Assembly (NCBI RefSeq): GCF_012932965.1
Contig: NZ_JABBXH010000001.1
Span: forward strand, 248,001-312,000
Source of the DNA: Thalassotalea algicola
GTDB lineage: Bacteria; Pseudomonadota; Gammaproteobacteria; Enterobacterales; Alteromonadaceae
Reading direction: 5' to 3'
DNA length: 64,000 bases
In this document: positions 18,837-28,096 of the stretch, in pieces
How positions within the stretch are numbered: the first letter of the stretch is position 1
Layout: each line of letters begins with the position of its first letter
The notes under the pieces: model-generated
Seen by the model: the letters and a program-made list of their open reading frames with translations, nothing else
The model's database searches: none
Told to the model about the DNA's origin: nothing
Made by a program: the position numbers and the translations under genes

Positions 18837-19730
18837 ATGCAATTAATTAAAATCCTAGCTGTCAAAAACTTACTCGGCGAAGGCATTGTTTGGCATCCAG
18901 ACCAACAATCTTTATGGTGGACAGATATTTTAACTTGCAAGCTATATTGCTATGAGTGGCAGCACAATAATTTGATTCATTATGCGCTTCCAGAGCGATT
19001 AGGTTGCTTTGGCTTCACAAAGGATAGTCAGCAGATTATTGCTGCATTCGCCTCCGGCATTGCGTTATACAACCTAAATACTTCAGAGGTTAAGTGGCTT
19101 GCTCGTCCCGAGTTATACAACAAAGGGAATCGTTTTAATGACGGTGGCGTTGATCGTCTAGGCCGCTTCTGGGCGGGCACTATGGTCGAAAACAAGCAAT
19201 TATCGACTGCAGAAGGCAAGCTATATTACCTTAAGAGTAATGGAGAATGCTGTGTCGCGCTCGACAATATTGGAATCTCAAATGCCCTTTGTTGGAGCAC
19301 TAACGGCGAAGGTGTTTATCATGCTGACTCACCCAGCCATAGCATATTCAAATATCAATTTGACAATGATAAAGGGCTGGTAAATAAGCAATTGTTTGCC
19401 GAAACAGCTAGCGGTCAAGTGCCTGATGGCGCATGCATAGATAGCATTGGACATTTATGGTCTGCTCAATGGGGGGGCGCTCAAGTCATTGAGTATGATA
19501 TACATGGTTGCGCTCAACAGGTTATCCAACTTCCTGTTAGCCAACCAACCTGCGTAGCGATTGGTGGACCTAACTTAGATCTTTTGTGTATCACTAGCGC
19601 ACAACAAGGACTGTCAAAATATGAACTAGCCAAACAACCACAAGCTGGTAATGTGTTTATTTACCAGCTCGAAGAGAGTTTAGGTGTAAACGAAGTATTT
19701 TTGAATACTAGCGGCTATTCAGCTATTTAA
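18837..19730 (+). CDS. SMP-30/gluconolactonase-family sugar lactonase
   Basis: Six-bladed beta-propeller lactonase, 297 residues, with the expected metal ligands: the N-terminal Glu in LLGEGIVWHP, Asn and Asp in NRFNDGGVDRLGRFWAGTM, NALCWS and the Asp in YHADSPS. DGACIDSIGHLW is the typical late-blade motif. In this operon it should open the lactone produced by the sugar dehydrogenase, giving galactonate. Its last 8 bases overlap the convergent alpha-galactosidase gene, leaving no room for a terminator between them. Confidence 0.88.
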   Translation: MQLIKILAVKNLLGEGIVWHPDQQSLWWTDILTCKLYCYEWQHNNLIHYALPERLGCFGFTKDSQQIIAAFASGIALYNLNTSEVKWLARPELYNKGNRFNDGGVDRLGRFWAGTMVENKQLSTAEGKLYYLKSNGECCVALDNIGISNALCWSTNGEGVYHADSPSHSIFKYQFDNDKGLVNKQLFAETASGQVPDGACIDSIGHLWSAQWGGAQVIEYDIHGCAQQVIQLPVSQPTCVAIGGPNLDLLCITSAQQGLSKYELAKQPQAGNVFIYQLEESLGVNEVFLNTSGYSAI

Positions 19731-21858
19731 TTTGGCTAACCTCAAAAATAAGTGACGATTGTGGATCGATAATCGGTAATTGCATACCAAAAGCCATCAG
19801 CGCCTCTCCTGAAAATACTTGACCATCAACAACACTTAACACTGACGTCGAATATTCTTTCACTTTAGTAGGCCACACCAAGTTTAATCGATACTTTGCT
19901 TCTTCTTTTAAGCCAGCAAAATAGAATTTATCAGGTGCATAACGTAACGTTTCAGCCAATAAGTTGTAGCTAAATAAACCATGACTTTGCTCATCATTGA
20001 CTATCGCAAAACGAATTTCATTGTCTCCGCTGTCCATACGAACAAGCTCACCTTGATGAATCAATTGACGATACTTTTTATGGAGACTGATCGCTTCACG
20101 AAGCACAACCCTTTCGTGCTCTGTTAGCTCTCTCGGATCCATCTCTATACCCATATGGCCAAACATGGCTACCGCAGCTCTCATTTCAATGCTAATTCGT
20201 CGGCCAGTTATATGACAATCTCTTGGCCCAACATGTGAACCCATAATATTTGACGGAAAAAAATATGAACAGCCACGTTGAATATTCAGTCGATCTAGCG
20301 CATCGTTTGAATCTGATGTCCAAACACGGTCAGTGTGTTTTAGTATACCGTAGTCAACGCGACCACCACCTGAGGAACAACTTTCAATATCTACATTAGG
20401 ATGTGCCAATTTTAGTCGCTCAATTAACTGATATAGGGCTAAGGTTTGTCGGTGAACAGCAGGTTTTCCTATTAAGTTGCCCGCATGATTAATATCACGG
20501 TTCATGTCCCACTTTATGTAGCTGATATCTGAGTATTCTTGCAAAATAGCATCAATAGCTTGATACAAATATTGAGTTACCTCGGTGTTAGTTAAGTCTA
20601 AAACTAGTTGGTTTCGATATATAAGCTGTTCATTGCCTGCGCTAGAAAGCACCCAATCAGGATGTGCACGATACAAATCACTGTCAGGGTTAACCATTTC
20701 TGGTTCAAACCAAATACCAAATTCCATCCCTTGCGCTAATACTTGTTCTATCAGGGGCTGTAGGCCTTTAGGGTAAATTTCTTTATCGACTTCCCAATCA
20801 CCTAAACCCGCAAAGTCTCCCCTACGCCCTTTAAACCAACCATCATCAAGTACAAATCGTTCTGCACCTAACGCAGCGGCTTGTTTCGCCAGTTCAACTA
20901 AAGTATCGATATCATGATCAAAATAGATCCCTTCCCAAGTGTTGTAATGGATAGGGCGAGGTTTATCGTTAATATGATTACGTAATAATTGCTGACGTAC
21001 ATAGTGATGAAAACTTGTCGAAAGTTGATTAAAACCTTGCTCGGCAAAACACCCGTATAATGTGGGTGAACTATATCGTTCCCCTTCATTGAGCACGACT
21101 TCACCTGGTAAAAGTAACTCGCCTAATTGCACATAAGAGCGTCCATCAGATAATTGTTCACATAAAACTTTATGGTTGCCACTCCAACCTAGGTGAAAGC
21201 CATAGCAAATACCGTCAGTTTGAGCGGTAGATTTGCTATGAACAAGTAGCCCTGGGAAACTGTCATGTGAGGTTTTTCCTTTCCTATTCTCTCTAACATA
21301 CCCCCCTGAAAAACGTTTAATAGTGTGCGTATTAAATTCTTGTGCCCAGCGACCTTCAAACCCAGTGAGCTCGGTCATGGTCTCTGGAATAGGCAATGTG
21401 GCGACCATACAGGAATTTACCGTTACACTGTCAGCTCCATGATTGACTAACTCAGTAGAAATTTGCAAAACATCGGTATTTGGATCTAACGCGATAATAT
21501 GAATGACACTAATTTTTCGAATGTTATCTAAACTTTTAAGCAATACCGAGTATTGGTTCTCTTGCTCAATATGCACGATATCCCCACAAATGGACCATGC
21601 TTGATTATCGCTAATAAGCTCAACACCTGCGTTTCCTGTAAAGCCTTGCCCGTATGTTGGCATTAGCGATAAAGGTGGCTCCTCTACTGCTGCACATTTA
21701 GCTTCTTGCCTTGTCGCTAATTGAGCCAACATCAAAGCAGAGTTTTGTTGCTTTAAAAGCTTCCCCCAATACAAGACGCTCGGTAGGCGTTTACTAATAT
21801 CTACAATAAAGCTACTACGCTTACCTCGTAAATGAATGTATTCCGGAAAGTCGCCCAT
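19723..21858 (-). CDS. GH36 alpha-galactosidase
   Basis: Retaining alpha-galactosidase, 711 residues from the ATG at 21858. The nucleophile Asp451 is in YIKWDMNRDIN and the acid/base Asp516 in WTSDSNDALDR; NTWEGIYFD, RFVLDDGWFKGRRGD, WFEPEMVNPDSDL and ESCSSGGGRVDYG complete the family pattern. No signal peptide, so it acts on imported galactosides in the cytoplasm. AGAGG precedes the ATG; a TTG at 21882 is a less likely start. It stands back to back with a sodium symporter gene and converges on the galactose oxidation operon, so the galactose it frees would feed that pathway. Confidence 0.94.
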   Translation of the reverse strand: MGDFPEYIHLRGKRSSFIVDISKRLPSVLYWGKLLKQQNSALMLAQLATRQEAKCAAVEEPPLSLMPTYGQGFTGNAGVELISDNQAWSICGDIVHIEQENQYSVLLKSLDNIRKISVIHIIALDPNTDVLQISTELVNHGADSVTVNSCMVATLPIPETMTELTGFEGRWAQEFNTHTIKRFSGGYVRENRKGKTSHDSFPGLLVHSKSTAQTDGICYGFHLGWSGNHKVLCEQLSDGRSYVQLGELLLPGEVVLNEGERYSSPTLYGCFAEQGFNQLSTSFHHYVRQQLLRNHINDKPRPIHYNTWEGIYFDHDIDTLVELAKQAAALGAERFVLDDGWFKGRRGDFAGLGDWEVDKEIYPKGLQPLIEQVLAQGMEFGIWFEPEMVNPDSDLYRAHPDWVLSSAGNEQLIYRNQLVLDLTNTEVTQYLYQAIDAILQEYSDISYIKWDMNRDINHAGNLIGKPAVHRQTLALYQLIERLKLAHPNVDIESCSSGGGRVDYGILKHTDRVWTSDSNDALDRLNIQRGCSYFFPSNIMGSHVGPRDCHITGRRISIEMRAAVAMFGHMGIEMDPRELTEHERVVLREAISLHKKYRQLIHQGELVRMDSGDNEIRFAIVNDEQSHGLFSYNLLAETLRYAPDKFYFAGLKEEAKYRLNLVWPTKVKEYSTSVLSVVDGQVFSGEALMAFGMQLPIIDPQSSLIFEVSQIK

Positions 21859-22216
21859 GTTTACCTCTACTATGTTTAACAATACCTAAAACACTGACAT
21901 TTCAGGTTGATGCACAAAGCTAATCAATATTAATAGCTTAGCGGTTAATGTGAATAAATCTTAAACTCGGTGTTTTAAACCGACAAAAATAAAGATAGTA
22001 TATATATTATAAATAATGAATAAAGAAAATATTCGCGTTATTTTAACGTGTATGAAAATATATAATTGAAGCAGTGGGGAGAAATGAATGTTCAGGCTTT
22101 ATCGTAATCGTAAAAGCAAAGCACTAAAGCTCAAGCAGGTACACATAATCAATCGAGACCGCAAAGTGACTAGTCTCTCAATGCTTACGTTAGCGCTAAG
22201 GTAGTAAGGGAATTTT
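21859..22216. promoter_or_regulatory. Divergent regulatory region with a 22-bp galactose-type motif (21996-22017)
   Basis: This 358-base region separates the alpha-galactosidase and symporter genes. The sequence at 21996-22017 matches 21 of 22 bases of 37329-37350 upstream of galE; its core is TATATTATAAA. A second short element, the palindrome-containing TTAGCGCTA (22190-22198), recurs at 37402-37410, in both cases close to the start codon. No open reading frame of interest was seen. Confidence 0.5.
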
Positions 22217-23644
22217 ATGTCTGAACAAACAATACAGTTAATTGTATTTTTTGGTATTACTGCATTAATAGCGTTTGCCACTTACTTAAAATGTGTAGGG
22301 CACAGCCGCTCTGGCGACTCGAATAAAGAATACTTCCTAGCAAGCGGTGGCCTTTCATGGGTATTCGTCGCCGGATCTATTACGCTAACGAATTTAAGTA
22401 CTGACCAACTAATCGGCATGAATGGTAACCAAATGGCGTTATTAGCTTGGTGGGAATTTGCAGCAGTAATTGGGCTGTTCATTTTGGCAAAAGTATTTCT
22501 GCCTGTGTATTACAAACATAATTGTACAACAACAACCGAATTACTTGAAAAGCGATATGGCGATAAAAATATTCGCGCAGTGATCGCCGCATTGTTTTTA
22601 TTTGGCAATATTTTCATCTTCTTACCAAGTGTACTGTACGGTGGTTCATTATTTATGAAGTCACTGTTCAATACCGATTTACCGCTAATTACTTTAGCAA
22701 CATTCTTTGGAATAATTGGTGCTTGTTACGCGGTTTTTGGTGGATTACGAGCAGTTGCCGTGTCTGATACCTACAGCGGAATTTTGTTAATCGGTATGGG
22801 CTTACTCATAGTGTATCTAGCAGTTGCTGCAATTAACTTCGATTTTTCAGGCATTCCAGTCGAACGACTTACGTTAATAGGTGATGATGACTCTCCACTT
22901 CCATGGCATGTACTATTAACCGGTATGATATTTATTCAAACCTTTTATTGGGGCACCAACCAAACCATTACCCAACGAGCAATGGCAGCGCCCAATGTAA
23001 AAGAAGCGCAAAAAGGTGTGTTTGCCGCCGCCGCCATTCGTTTGTTAATTGTACCGCCAATGATTGTTATTCCAGGTATTGTATCTTACAAGCTTTATGG
23101 CGATATCGGCGATGCAGCATACGGAACTCTTGCGGGTGACATTTTACCTGTATGGTTATCAGGTGCTTTCGCTGCTGCAATTGCTGCAGCAGTATTAACA
23201 ACATTCAACAGTATACTTAACTCTTCAGCCGCACTTTATTGTTGTGATATTCACGAAAAATACATAAATAAAGATGTCAATGTTGGTAAGTTAAATGCCA
23301 TCATTACTGGAATATTTGTCATCATTGCACTTGCACTTGTCCCTGTGTATGCAACAGCAGACAGCATCATTAACTTGGTACAAGAGTTATTTGGTTTACT
23401 CAGTATGCCGATACTGTCAACCTTTATCGTCGGTTTACTGTTTAAAGATGTTGATGCGAGGGCAGCAATTACTGCCGTGATTTTTGGAACCTTGCTGTAC
23501 GCATTTTTTGTCTTTGTATGGGCGCCTTTCCACTATATTCATATGATGTGTATTACATTATTTAGCTGCGTAGGTATGGCCTTACTAGTTAACCGCATTA
23601 TCTTTGGCAATAAAATATCGATGGCACATAACGCTACCGCATAA
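22217..23644 (+). CDS. Sodium:solute symporter (SSS/SGLT family), probable galactose or galactoside transporter
   Basis: Inner-membrane transporter of 475 residues with about 13 hydrophobic helices. Family marks: EYFLASGGLSWVFVAGSITLTNLSTDQLIGMNG (the unwound first helix and its flanks), NCTTTTELLEKRYG, and TFYWGTNQTITQRAMAA. It most resembles the SglT/galactose branch. Good ribosome site AAGGGA about 6 bases before the ATG. Placed back to back with alpha-galactosidase, it should bring in galactose or a small galactoside with sodium. The substrate is inferred from neighbours only. Confidence 0.88.
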   Translation: MSEQTIQLIVFFGITALIAFATYLKCVGHSRSGDSNKEYFLASGGLSWVFVAGSITLTNLSTDQLIGMNGNQMALLAWWEFAAVIGLFILAKVFLPVYYKHNCTTTTELLEKRYGDKNIRAVIAALFLFGNIFIFLPSVLYGGSLFMKSLFNTDLPLITLATFFGIIGACYAVFGGLRAVAVSDTYSGILLIGMGLLIVYLAVAAINFDFSGIPVERLTLIGDDDSPLPWHVLLTGMIFIQTFYWGTNQTITQRAMAAPNVKEAQKGVFAAAAIRLLIVPPMIVIPGIVSYKLYGDIGDAAYGTLAGDILPVWLSGAFAAAIAAAVLTTFNSILNSSAALYCCDIHEKYINKDVNVGKLNAIITGIFVIIALALVPVYATADSIINLVQELFGLLSMPILSTFIVGLLFKDVDARAAITAVIFGTLLYAFFVFVWAPFHYIHMMCITLFSCVGMALLVNRIIFGNKISMAHNATA

Positions 23645-23663
23645 TTACGCTTATTCCTTCCAA

Positions 23664-23691
23664 AGAGGCTAGCTAAACCTAGCCAGCCTCT
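23664..23691. terminator. Inverted repeats after the symporter gene, possible terminator
   Basis: AGAGGCT (23664-23670) pairs with AGCCTCT (23685-23691), and an alternative inner stem GGCTAG/CTAGCC (23667-23672, 23679-23684) shares the left arm. There is no clear T tract, so termination strength is doubtful. Confidence 0.45.
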
Positions 23692-23840
23692 ATAAAAATA
23701 TCTATCCTAAATTCACACTGAAAATAATACTCGACATTATATGACTTTTACGGTCAATCAATGTCGTTATTCTGTCAATATTTATTACTCTTGCTAACCT
23801 ATAGTGAATATAAGAACCTATTTATCGGACTTATTTTACG

Positions 23841-25079
23841 ATGAGTTTTATTATTGCCGCCATCCCTGTGTTTCTCATACTTATAGCGATTGAATTAATC
23901 GCAGATAAAGTCCGTGGCACGGGTTATTATCAGTTTAATGATGCGCTAAATTCATTAAACCTTGGTGTATTGAGTCGAGTTTCAGGCATTCTATTAGCCG
24001 CAATCCCAATATCCGCCTACTACTGGCTATATCATAATCACGCTATATGGCAATTATCTGATCAGTCTATCGCCGTTTGGTTTTTTGCTTTTATAGCATA
24101 CGACCTAGGCTATTACTGGGTTCATCGTTTAGGACATAGAGTATCTGTAATGTGGGGCTCTCATGTCGTTCACCACTCAAGTGAAGAGTACAACCTAACA
24201 ACAGCACTTAGACAAACAAGCACGCCTAGTTTGTTTGGTTGGATAATTTACCTACCAATGGCTGTAATTGGGGTGAGTCCTGAACTTGCTGTTGCTTGCG
24301 GTTCATTAAACCTAATCTATCAATTTTGGGTACATACTCGCCATGTTGATAAGCTACCACAGTGGTATGAAGCAATATTTGTCACCCCTAGTCACCACCG
24401 CGTGCATCATGCGCTAAATAGAGACTATATTGATAAAAATTTTGCTGGCGTCTTTATTCTATGGGATAAACTATTTGGCTCATTTCAGCCAGAAAAAAAT
24501 GAGGTGAAAATTGTTTATGGTGTCAGCCATCAACTTAAAAGCTGGAATCCTGTTTGGGCGAATTTTCAAGTTTACTGGAACCTTTGTATCGACGCCCTTC
24601 ATACGCGTAAAATAAAGGATAAAATTAAAGTCTTTTTCATGCCTCCAGGTTGGCGCCCTTCTGATGTAAAACAAAAATTTCCAAGGCGCTATGCAACAAC
24701 AAAAACCATGGTTAAATATGATGTCGAGATAAGCTCAAGTTATAAAGCCTACTTACTTATCCATTTTATTGTTTTTCTGGGTTTAATATTTGCCTTTATA
24801 TTATCAGTTGCCAGCAATAACCTATTAACAAACTGGACGCTTTGTGCCGTTGCTATCTTAAACTTGGTGGTGATTAGCAGCATCCAAGAACAAAAGTATT
24901 GGCACGTCTGGGCTGAGCCTGTAAGAGTTATTATCACTGCGTTTACCTTAAATACGATGTTAATACCATTTCAAATTAACTGGTTAACAGAAATTTTACT
25001 CGCCAGCTCAATACTCTCAATAATTAGTTTTACTCGGTTAAAACGTAGAGAAAATGAGCCTGTACATTCGACAAGCTAA
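23841..25079 (+). CDS. Alkylglycerol-monooxygenase-like protein of the fatty acid hydroxylase superfamily
   Basis: Membrane di-iron enzyme of 412 residues. The histidine clusters are all present: HRLGH, HVVHHS and HHRVHH. Around them the text reads HHSSEEYNLTTALRQ, NLIYQFWVHT, DKNFAGVFILWDKLFGSF and PPGWRPS, which closely follows animal alkylglycerol monooxygenase (AGMO, TMEM195) rather than plain sterol desaturase. Hydrophobic helices precede the first cluster and a further group forms the C-terminus, as in AGMO. AGMO uses tetrahydrobiopterin to cleave alkyl ether lipids into an aldehyde and glycerol; that activity is inferred here. It converges with an AraC regulator and a lysoplasmalogenase-family gene. 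Confidence 0.8.
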   Translation: MSFIIAAIPVFLILIAIELIADKVRGTGYYQFNDALNSLNLGVLSRVSGILLAAIPISAYYWLYHNHAIWQLSDQSIAVWFFAFIAYDLGYYWVHRLGHRVSVMWGSHVVHHSSEEYNLTTALRQTSTPSLFGWIIYLPMAVIGVSPELAVACGSLNLIYQFWVHTRHVDKLPQWYEAIFVTPSHHRVHHALNRDYIDKNFAGVFILWDKLFGSFQPEKNEVKIVYGVSHQLKSWNPVWANFQVYWNLCIDALHTRKIKDKIKVFFMPPGWRPSDVKQKFPRRYATTKTMVKYDVEISSSYKAYLLIHFIVFLGLIFAFILSVASNNLLTNWTLCAVAILNLVVISSIQEQKYWHVWAEPVRVIITAFTLNTMLIPFQINWLTEILLASSILSIISFTRLKRRENEPVHSTS

Positions 25080-25088
25080 TCGACGTAT

Positions 25089-26102
25089 TTATTGATAATC
25101 ACGAGTGATGGCTTTAGGGTTCAGTCGATATTCTTGAGGTGTGCAATTAAACCAACGCTTAAACGCTCGTTGAAAAGCACTTTGCTCGGAATAACCTAAC
25201 ACCGATGAGATGTATAACAATTTGTGATTAGTTTGAGTTAAGTACGAAACAGCCAAGTCTTGGCGAATATGCTCTAAAAAAGCAGTTAGACTGGTGTTTT
25301 GTTGTTGAAATTTTCGTTGAAGTTGTCGAGAACTAATTCCTAAGAACTGAGCGACTTCGTTTAATTCAGCGATACCTTCAGGTAACGTTTCAATGATATA
25401 TTGCCGGATAATATCTAATGACCCAGTCGACTTCTTTTGTGATAGCTTTTGTTCTGCGTAGTTACACAAAACAGTTAGTACTTCTTCGTTAAATGCCGTT
25501 AATGGTAAAGTAAGCGAGGATTGCTTAACTTTAATACCATTGAATTCAGTGTTAAATAGAACTTCACAACCAAAAAATTCTTGATATTGTTCAAGCCCTG
25601 ACACTGCTGAATGGGTAAAGTGGACACTTATCGGTTTATCATTTGACAATGTATAAGAAAATGCAAACGCTACCCATGCAGTAATGACTTGTTCAATAGA
25701 GTTAGCACTGCATTGTGCGTCTGACAACCAACGAATTGTGACAACCTCATCCTCAATTTCATGATAAGCCTGACCTGAATTTCCCAACAAACATTGATAT
25801 CGTTTTTGATAGCCAAGCGCATCCCATAATGTCGGCGCCGCAGCCACAATATGTCCCAGAATGCCCCAAAAACTCAGCTCAAATGCTTTGCCGTGCATAA
25901 AGCCAATATTGGGTATATTCAATTGATTTGCACCATAACTAAGCAATGCTTCATAGTCACTTTGTGGGTAGCTCTGCTGTGCATTACTCAGCGCTTGTTC
26001 ATCAGTTGCAATATGAGTAAGCAACAACTTTCTATCTAAACCACAGTTAACCAGATAATTAACTAGCGCTCGCACGCTATAGTGTGGCAATGAGCAAATC
26101 AT
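25089..26102 (-). CDS. AraC-family regulator with arabinose-binding-type N-terminal domain
   Basis: Transcription factor of 337 residues. The N-terminal two-thirds matches the Arabinose_bd/OruR-like domain (YPQSDYEALLSYGANQLNIPNIGFMHGKAFELSFWGILGHIVAAAPTL region), and the C-terminus has the two AraC helix-turn-helices: GIAELNEVAQFLGISSRQLQRKFQ and LLYISSVLGYSEQSAFQRAFKRW. Such regulators often respond to fatty-acid or amino-acid derived ligands. The ATG overlaps the stop of the upstream lysoplasmalogenase-like gene by 4 bases, so the two are co-transcribed. Targets are probably local (inference). Confidence 0.88.
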   Translation of the reverse strand: MICSLPHYSVRALVNYLVNCGLDRKLLLTHIATDEQALSNAQQSYPQSDYEALLSYGANQLNIPNIGFMHGKAFELSFWGILGHIVAAAPTLWDALGYQKRYQCLLGNSGQAYHEIEDEVVTIRWLSDAQCSANSIEQVITAWVAFAFSYTLSNDKPISVHFTHSAVSGLEQYQEFFGCEVLFNTEFNGIKVKQSSLTLPLTAFNEEVLTVLCNYAEQKLSQKKSTGSLDIIRQYIIETLPEGIAELNEVAQFLGISSRQLQRKFQQQNTSLTAFLEHIRQDLAVSYLTQTNHKLLYISSVLGYSEQSAFQRAFKRWFNCTPQEYRLNPKAITRDYQ

Positions 26103-26761
26103 GCGCTTTGCTCACCCTGATAATCGATCATGCCTTTAACCATTAGGTATTGAGCTAAATAATAACTCGCCATTACCAGCACATCAGACATTGGTAAAGG
26201 CGTTTTAAAAAAGCTCATGGCCAAAATTGAATCAGATACAATAAAACTTAAGGCACCAAGGGCCACTTTATTAGGTAAAGCGCTAGTAAATGCCGCAATG
26301 CCCATACTACAAACTACAGCCAAATAAATGGCTACAGGGATTTGCATTTCACCGGTATCAGGCAATAGATAGGTCGCCATTAATATTGAAAAAAGTAAAA
26401 TTACTGCGACTAACATTTTTCGCCAGTGAGTTACCTGTGCCCAATTAGCGGTTTGAAAATAGGTGACAGCATAAACCAATTGCGCAATCAAAAAGGCACC
26501 AAGCCCTAACAAAAAGCTATTGGTAATTGGTAATGCTAAAAAGACATCACCAAAGCATGAGGCTAACACGCCAATCGCCATCAATATTCGATACTTCCCT
26601 GATAGCTGAGTTATTGCTAAGAACAGAATTAGTAACATCGGGAAAACTTTGACAAGAAAATCCCCTAAATAAGGACGATACGGCAAAGATATTAAATAGC
26701 ACAGTGCAAATACTAAAATTACATAACGAAAGATGGGGGTTTTTAAGCTTAAACTTGTCAT
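26099..26761 (-). CDS. YhhN/TMEM86 family protein, putative lysoplasmalogenase
   Basis: Integral membrane protein of 220 residues with about eight hydrophobic helices. Family features: a conserved acidic residue in ASCFGDVFLALP and FIVSDSILAMSFF toward the C-terminus. Members such as human TMEM86B hydrolyse the vinyl-ether bond of lysoplasmalogens; bacterial members are mostly uncharacterised, though some have been shown to have this activity. It forms a two-gene operon with the AraC regulator (4-base overlap) and faces the AGMO-like gene, which makes an ether-lipid role more likely than usual. The ribosome site is weak. Confidence 0.8.
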   Translation of the reverse strand: MTSLSLKTPIFRYVILVFALCYLISLPYRPYLGDFLVKVFPMLLILFLAITQLSGKYRILMAIGVLASCFGDVFLALPITNSFLLGLGAFLIAQLVYAVTYFQTANWAQVTHWRKMLVAVILLFSILMATYLLPDTGEMQIPVAIYLAVVCSMGIAAFTSALPNKVALGALSFIVSDSILAMSFFKTPLPMSDVLVMASYYLAQYLMVKGMIDYQGEQSA

Positions 26762-26867
26762 AATAAATTGAGAAACATAGACATCCGACCAATGTGTTCA
26801 GTTATATCATTACCACTTGGCTTATACCAACTGATAACATAAAAGAAACGAATTCAGGAAATTAATT

Positions 26868-27254
26868 ATGTTAAAAGTCTCAGCCATCAACCTATTAGTC
26901 GACGACTACCAGCAAGCACTAGAGTTTTACCGAGATAAGTTAGGTTTCTATGTCATTGACGATATTTCCATGGATGATCACCGTTGGCTCACCGTTAGCC
27001 CTGAATCATCAGGAATTTTAAAAGTCATTATTAACAAGGCTGAAACTGCTCAACAAAAAGCAGCGGTTGGGAATCAAACTGGCGGTTGTGTGTTAGCTAT
27101 TTTGCAAACCGATAATTTTGATGAAAAGTATCAAGCAATGCTAAATGCTGGTGTAGAGTTTTGTGAAAAACCACGTGAAGAAGAATATGGTACTGTCGTT
27201 ATTTTTAAAGATTTATACGGCAACAAATGGGATTTAATTGAGTTAACTCATTAA
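26868..27254 (+). CDS. VOC-superfamily (glyoxalase/bleomycin-resistance-like) protein
   Basis: Small cytoplasmic protein of 128 residues made of two beta-alpha-beta-beta-beta units: AINLLVDDYQQALEFYRDKLGF at the start and VIFKDLYGNKWDLIEL at the end, the latter typical of the second metal-binding half. The metal ligand usual in the first strand (His or Glu) is Asn here, so the metal site may be altered. AGGAAA precedes the ATG. Substrate unknown; stands alone between the lysoplasmalogenase-like and SapC genes. Confidence 0.8.
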   Translation: MLKVSAINLLVDDYQQALEFYRDKLGFYVIDDISMDDHRWLTVSPESSGILKVIINKAETAQQKAAVGNQTGGCVLAILQTDNFDEKYQAMLNAGVEFCEKPREEEYGTVVIFKDLYGNKWDLIELTH

Positions 27255-27279
27255 CCAACATCAGCATAACAGTCTAGTT

Positions 27280-27316
27280 AAGCCTCAACCTTACGATTTA
27301 CCGATAATTGAGGCTT
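27280..27316. terminator. Inverted repeat between convergent VOC and SapC genes
   Basis: AAGCCTCAA (27280-27288) pairs with TTGAGGCTT (27308-27316) around a 19-base loop. It lies between two convergent genes, which suits a bidirectional terminator, but no T tract follows. Confidence 0.4.
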
Positions 27317-27332
27317 GCTAATAACTAACTTT

Positions 27333-28073
27333 CTATTTGGCTACTTTAATATTAACCCCTGCAATACCTTCGCCTTGTTTTACATGTCCCTGGATAAGGC
27401 GATTAATTTGGGTTAATGATGAAAGCATGGCATAAACACCACTGTAATAACCTTTCGATAGCAACGACATTTGCTTTTCTTCAGTTAACTTATTAAATGC
27501 TTCCTCATCTAAATGGTATAGCCCTTTAAGCGTGCTTTTCTCATTATTTGCCATGGTCAATTCCACTTCAATTGGCTGAATAAGTGATAAGTCATTTAAT
27601 TCATTGATAAACGCTGCTGTAGTGATTTGATCATGATAAAGCTGTTCTAGCTGTTGGTTAATCTGTTGAAAATAAGAAGTAGCTTGTTCACCATCAAATA
27701 GTAACTCCCCTTCTTCTTCTCCTACCAAACCACTTTCTGTATTGATAAATGGAATAATGCTTTTTTCATTTTTAGGGTCAATACCTAAAGCAAATGGCAT
27801 TGTACGTGCTGCCAATGGTACATAAGCGACATTATGTTCACCATTTTCGTTAACTAACACATTGCTATCCATAGCAAATGAGGTAATAGCAGCAACTGAC
27901 GTTGCCCCTGTTTTAGAGTTCTTAATGAAAAACAGTGGATAACTAGAAGCAGCTTGTAATAGTTCATTTACCGTTACTTCCAATTGATGTTGACTCGCAA
28001 TAAAAGGCCAATCGACGTCTACTTTCACTTTAGTTTTCTGGTTATTATCAGGTTTTATTGGTTGAAAATTCAT
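27333..28073 (-). CDS. SapC-family protein
   Basis: 246-residue protein of the SapC family (PF07277) as found next to tryptophan halogenases and TonB-dependent receptors in Alteromonadales and Xanthomonadales. Recognisable elements are the early DWPFIASQHQLEVTVNELLQAASSYPLFFIKN, the YVPLAARTMPFALG block, and LFDGEQATSYFQ. No signal peptide or transmembrane helix, so probably cytoplasmic. Its biochemical role is not known; despite the name it is unrelated to the Sap peptide ABC permease. It follows the halogenase gene by 23 bases on the same strand and is likely co-transcribed. Confidence 0.8.
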   Translation of the reverse strand: MNFQPIKPDNNQKTKVKVDVDWPFIASQHQLEVTVNELLQAASSYPLFFIKNSKTGATSVAAITSFAMDSNVLVNENGEHNVAYVPLAARTMPFALGIDPKNEKSIIPFINTESGLVGEEEGELLFDGEQATSYFQQINQQLEQLYHDQITTAAFINELNDLSLIQPIEVELTMANNEKSTLKGLYHLDEEAFNKLTEEKQMSLLSKGYYSGVYAMLSSLTQINRLIQGHVKQGEGIAGVNIKVAK

Positions 28074-28096
28074 AGTTTTTATTCTTATTAAAAAGG

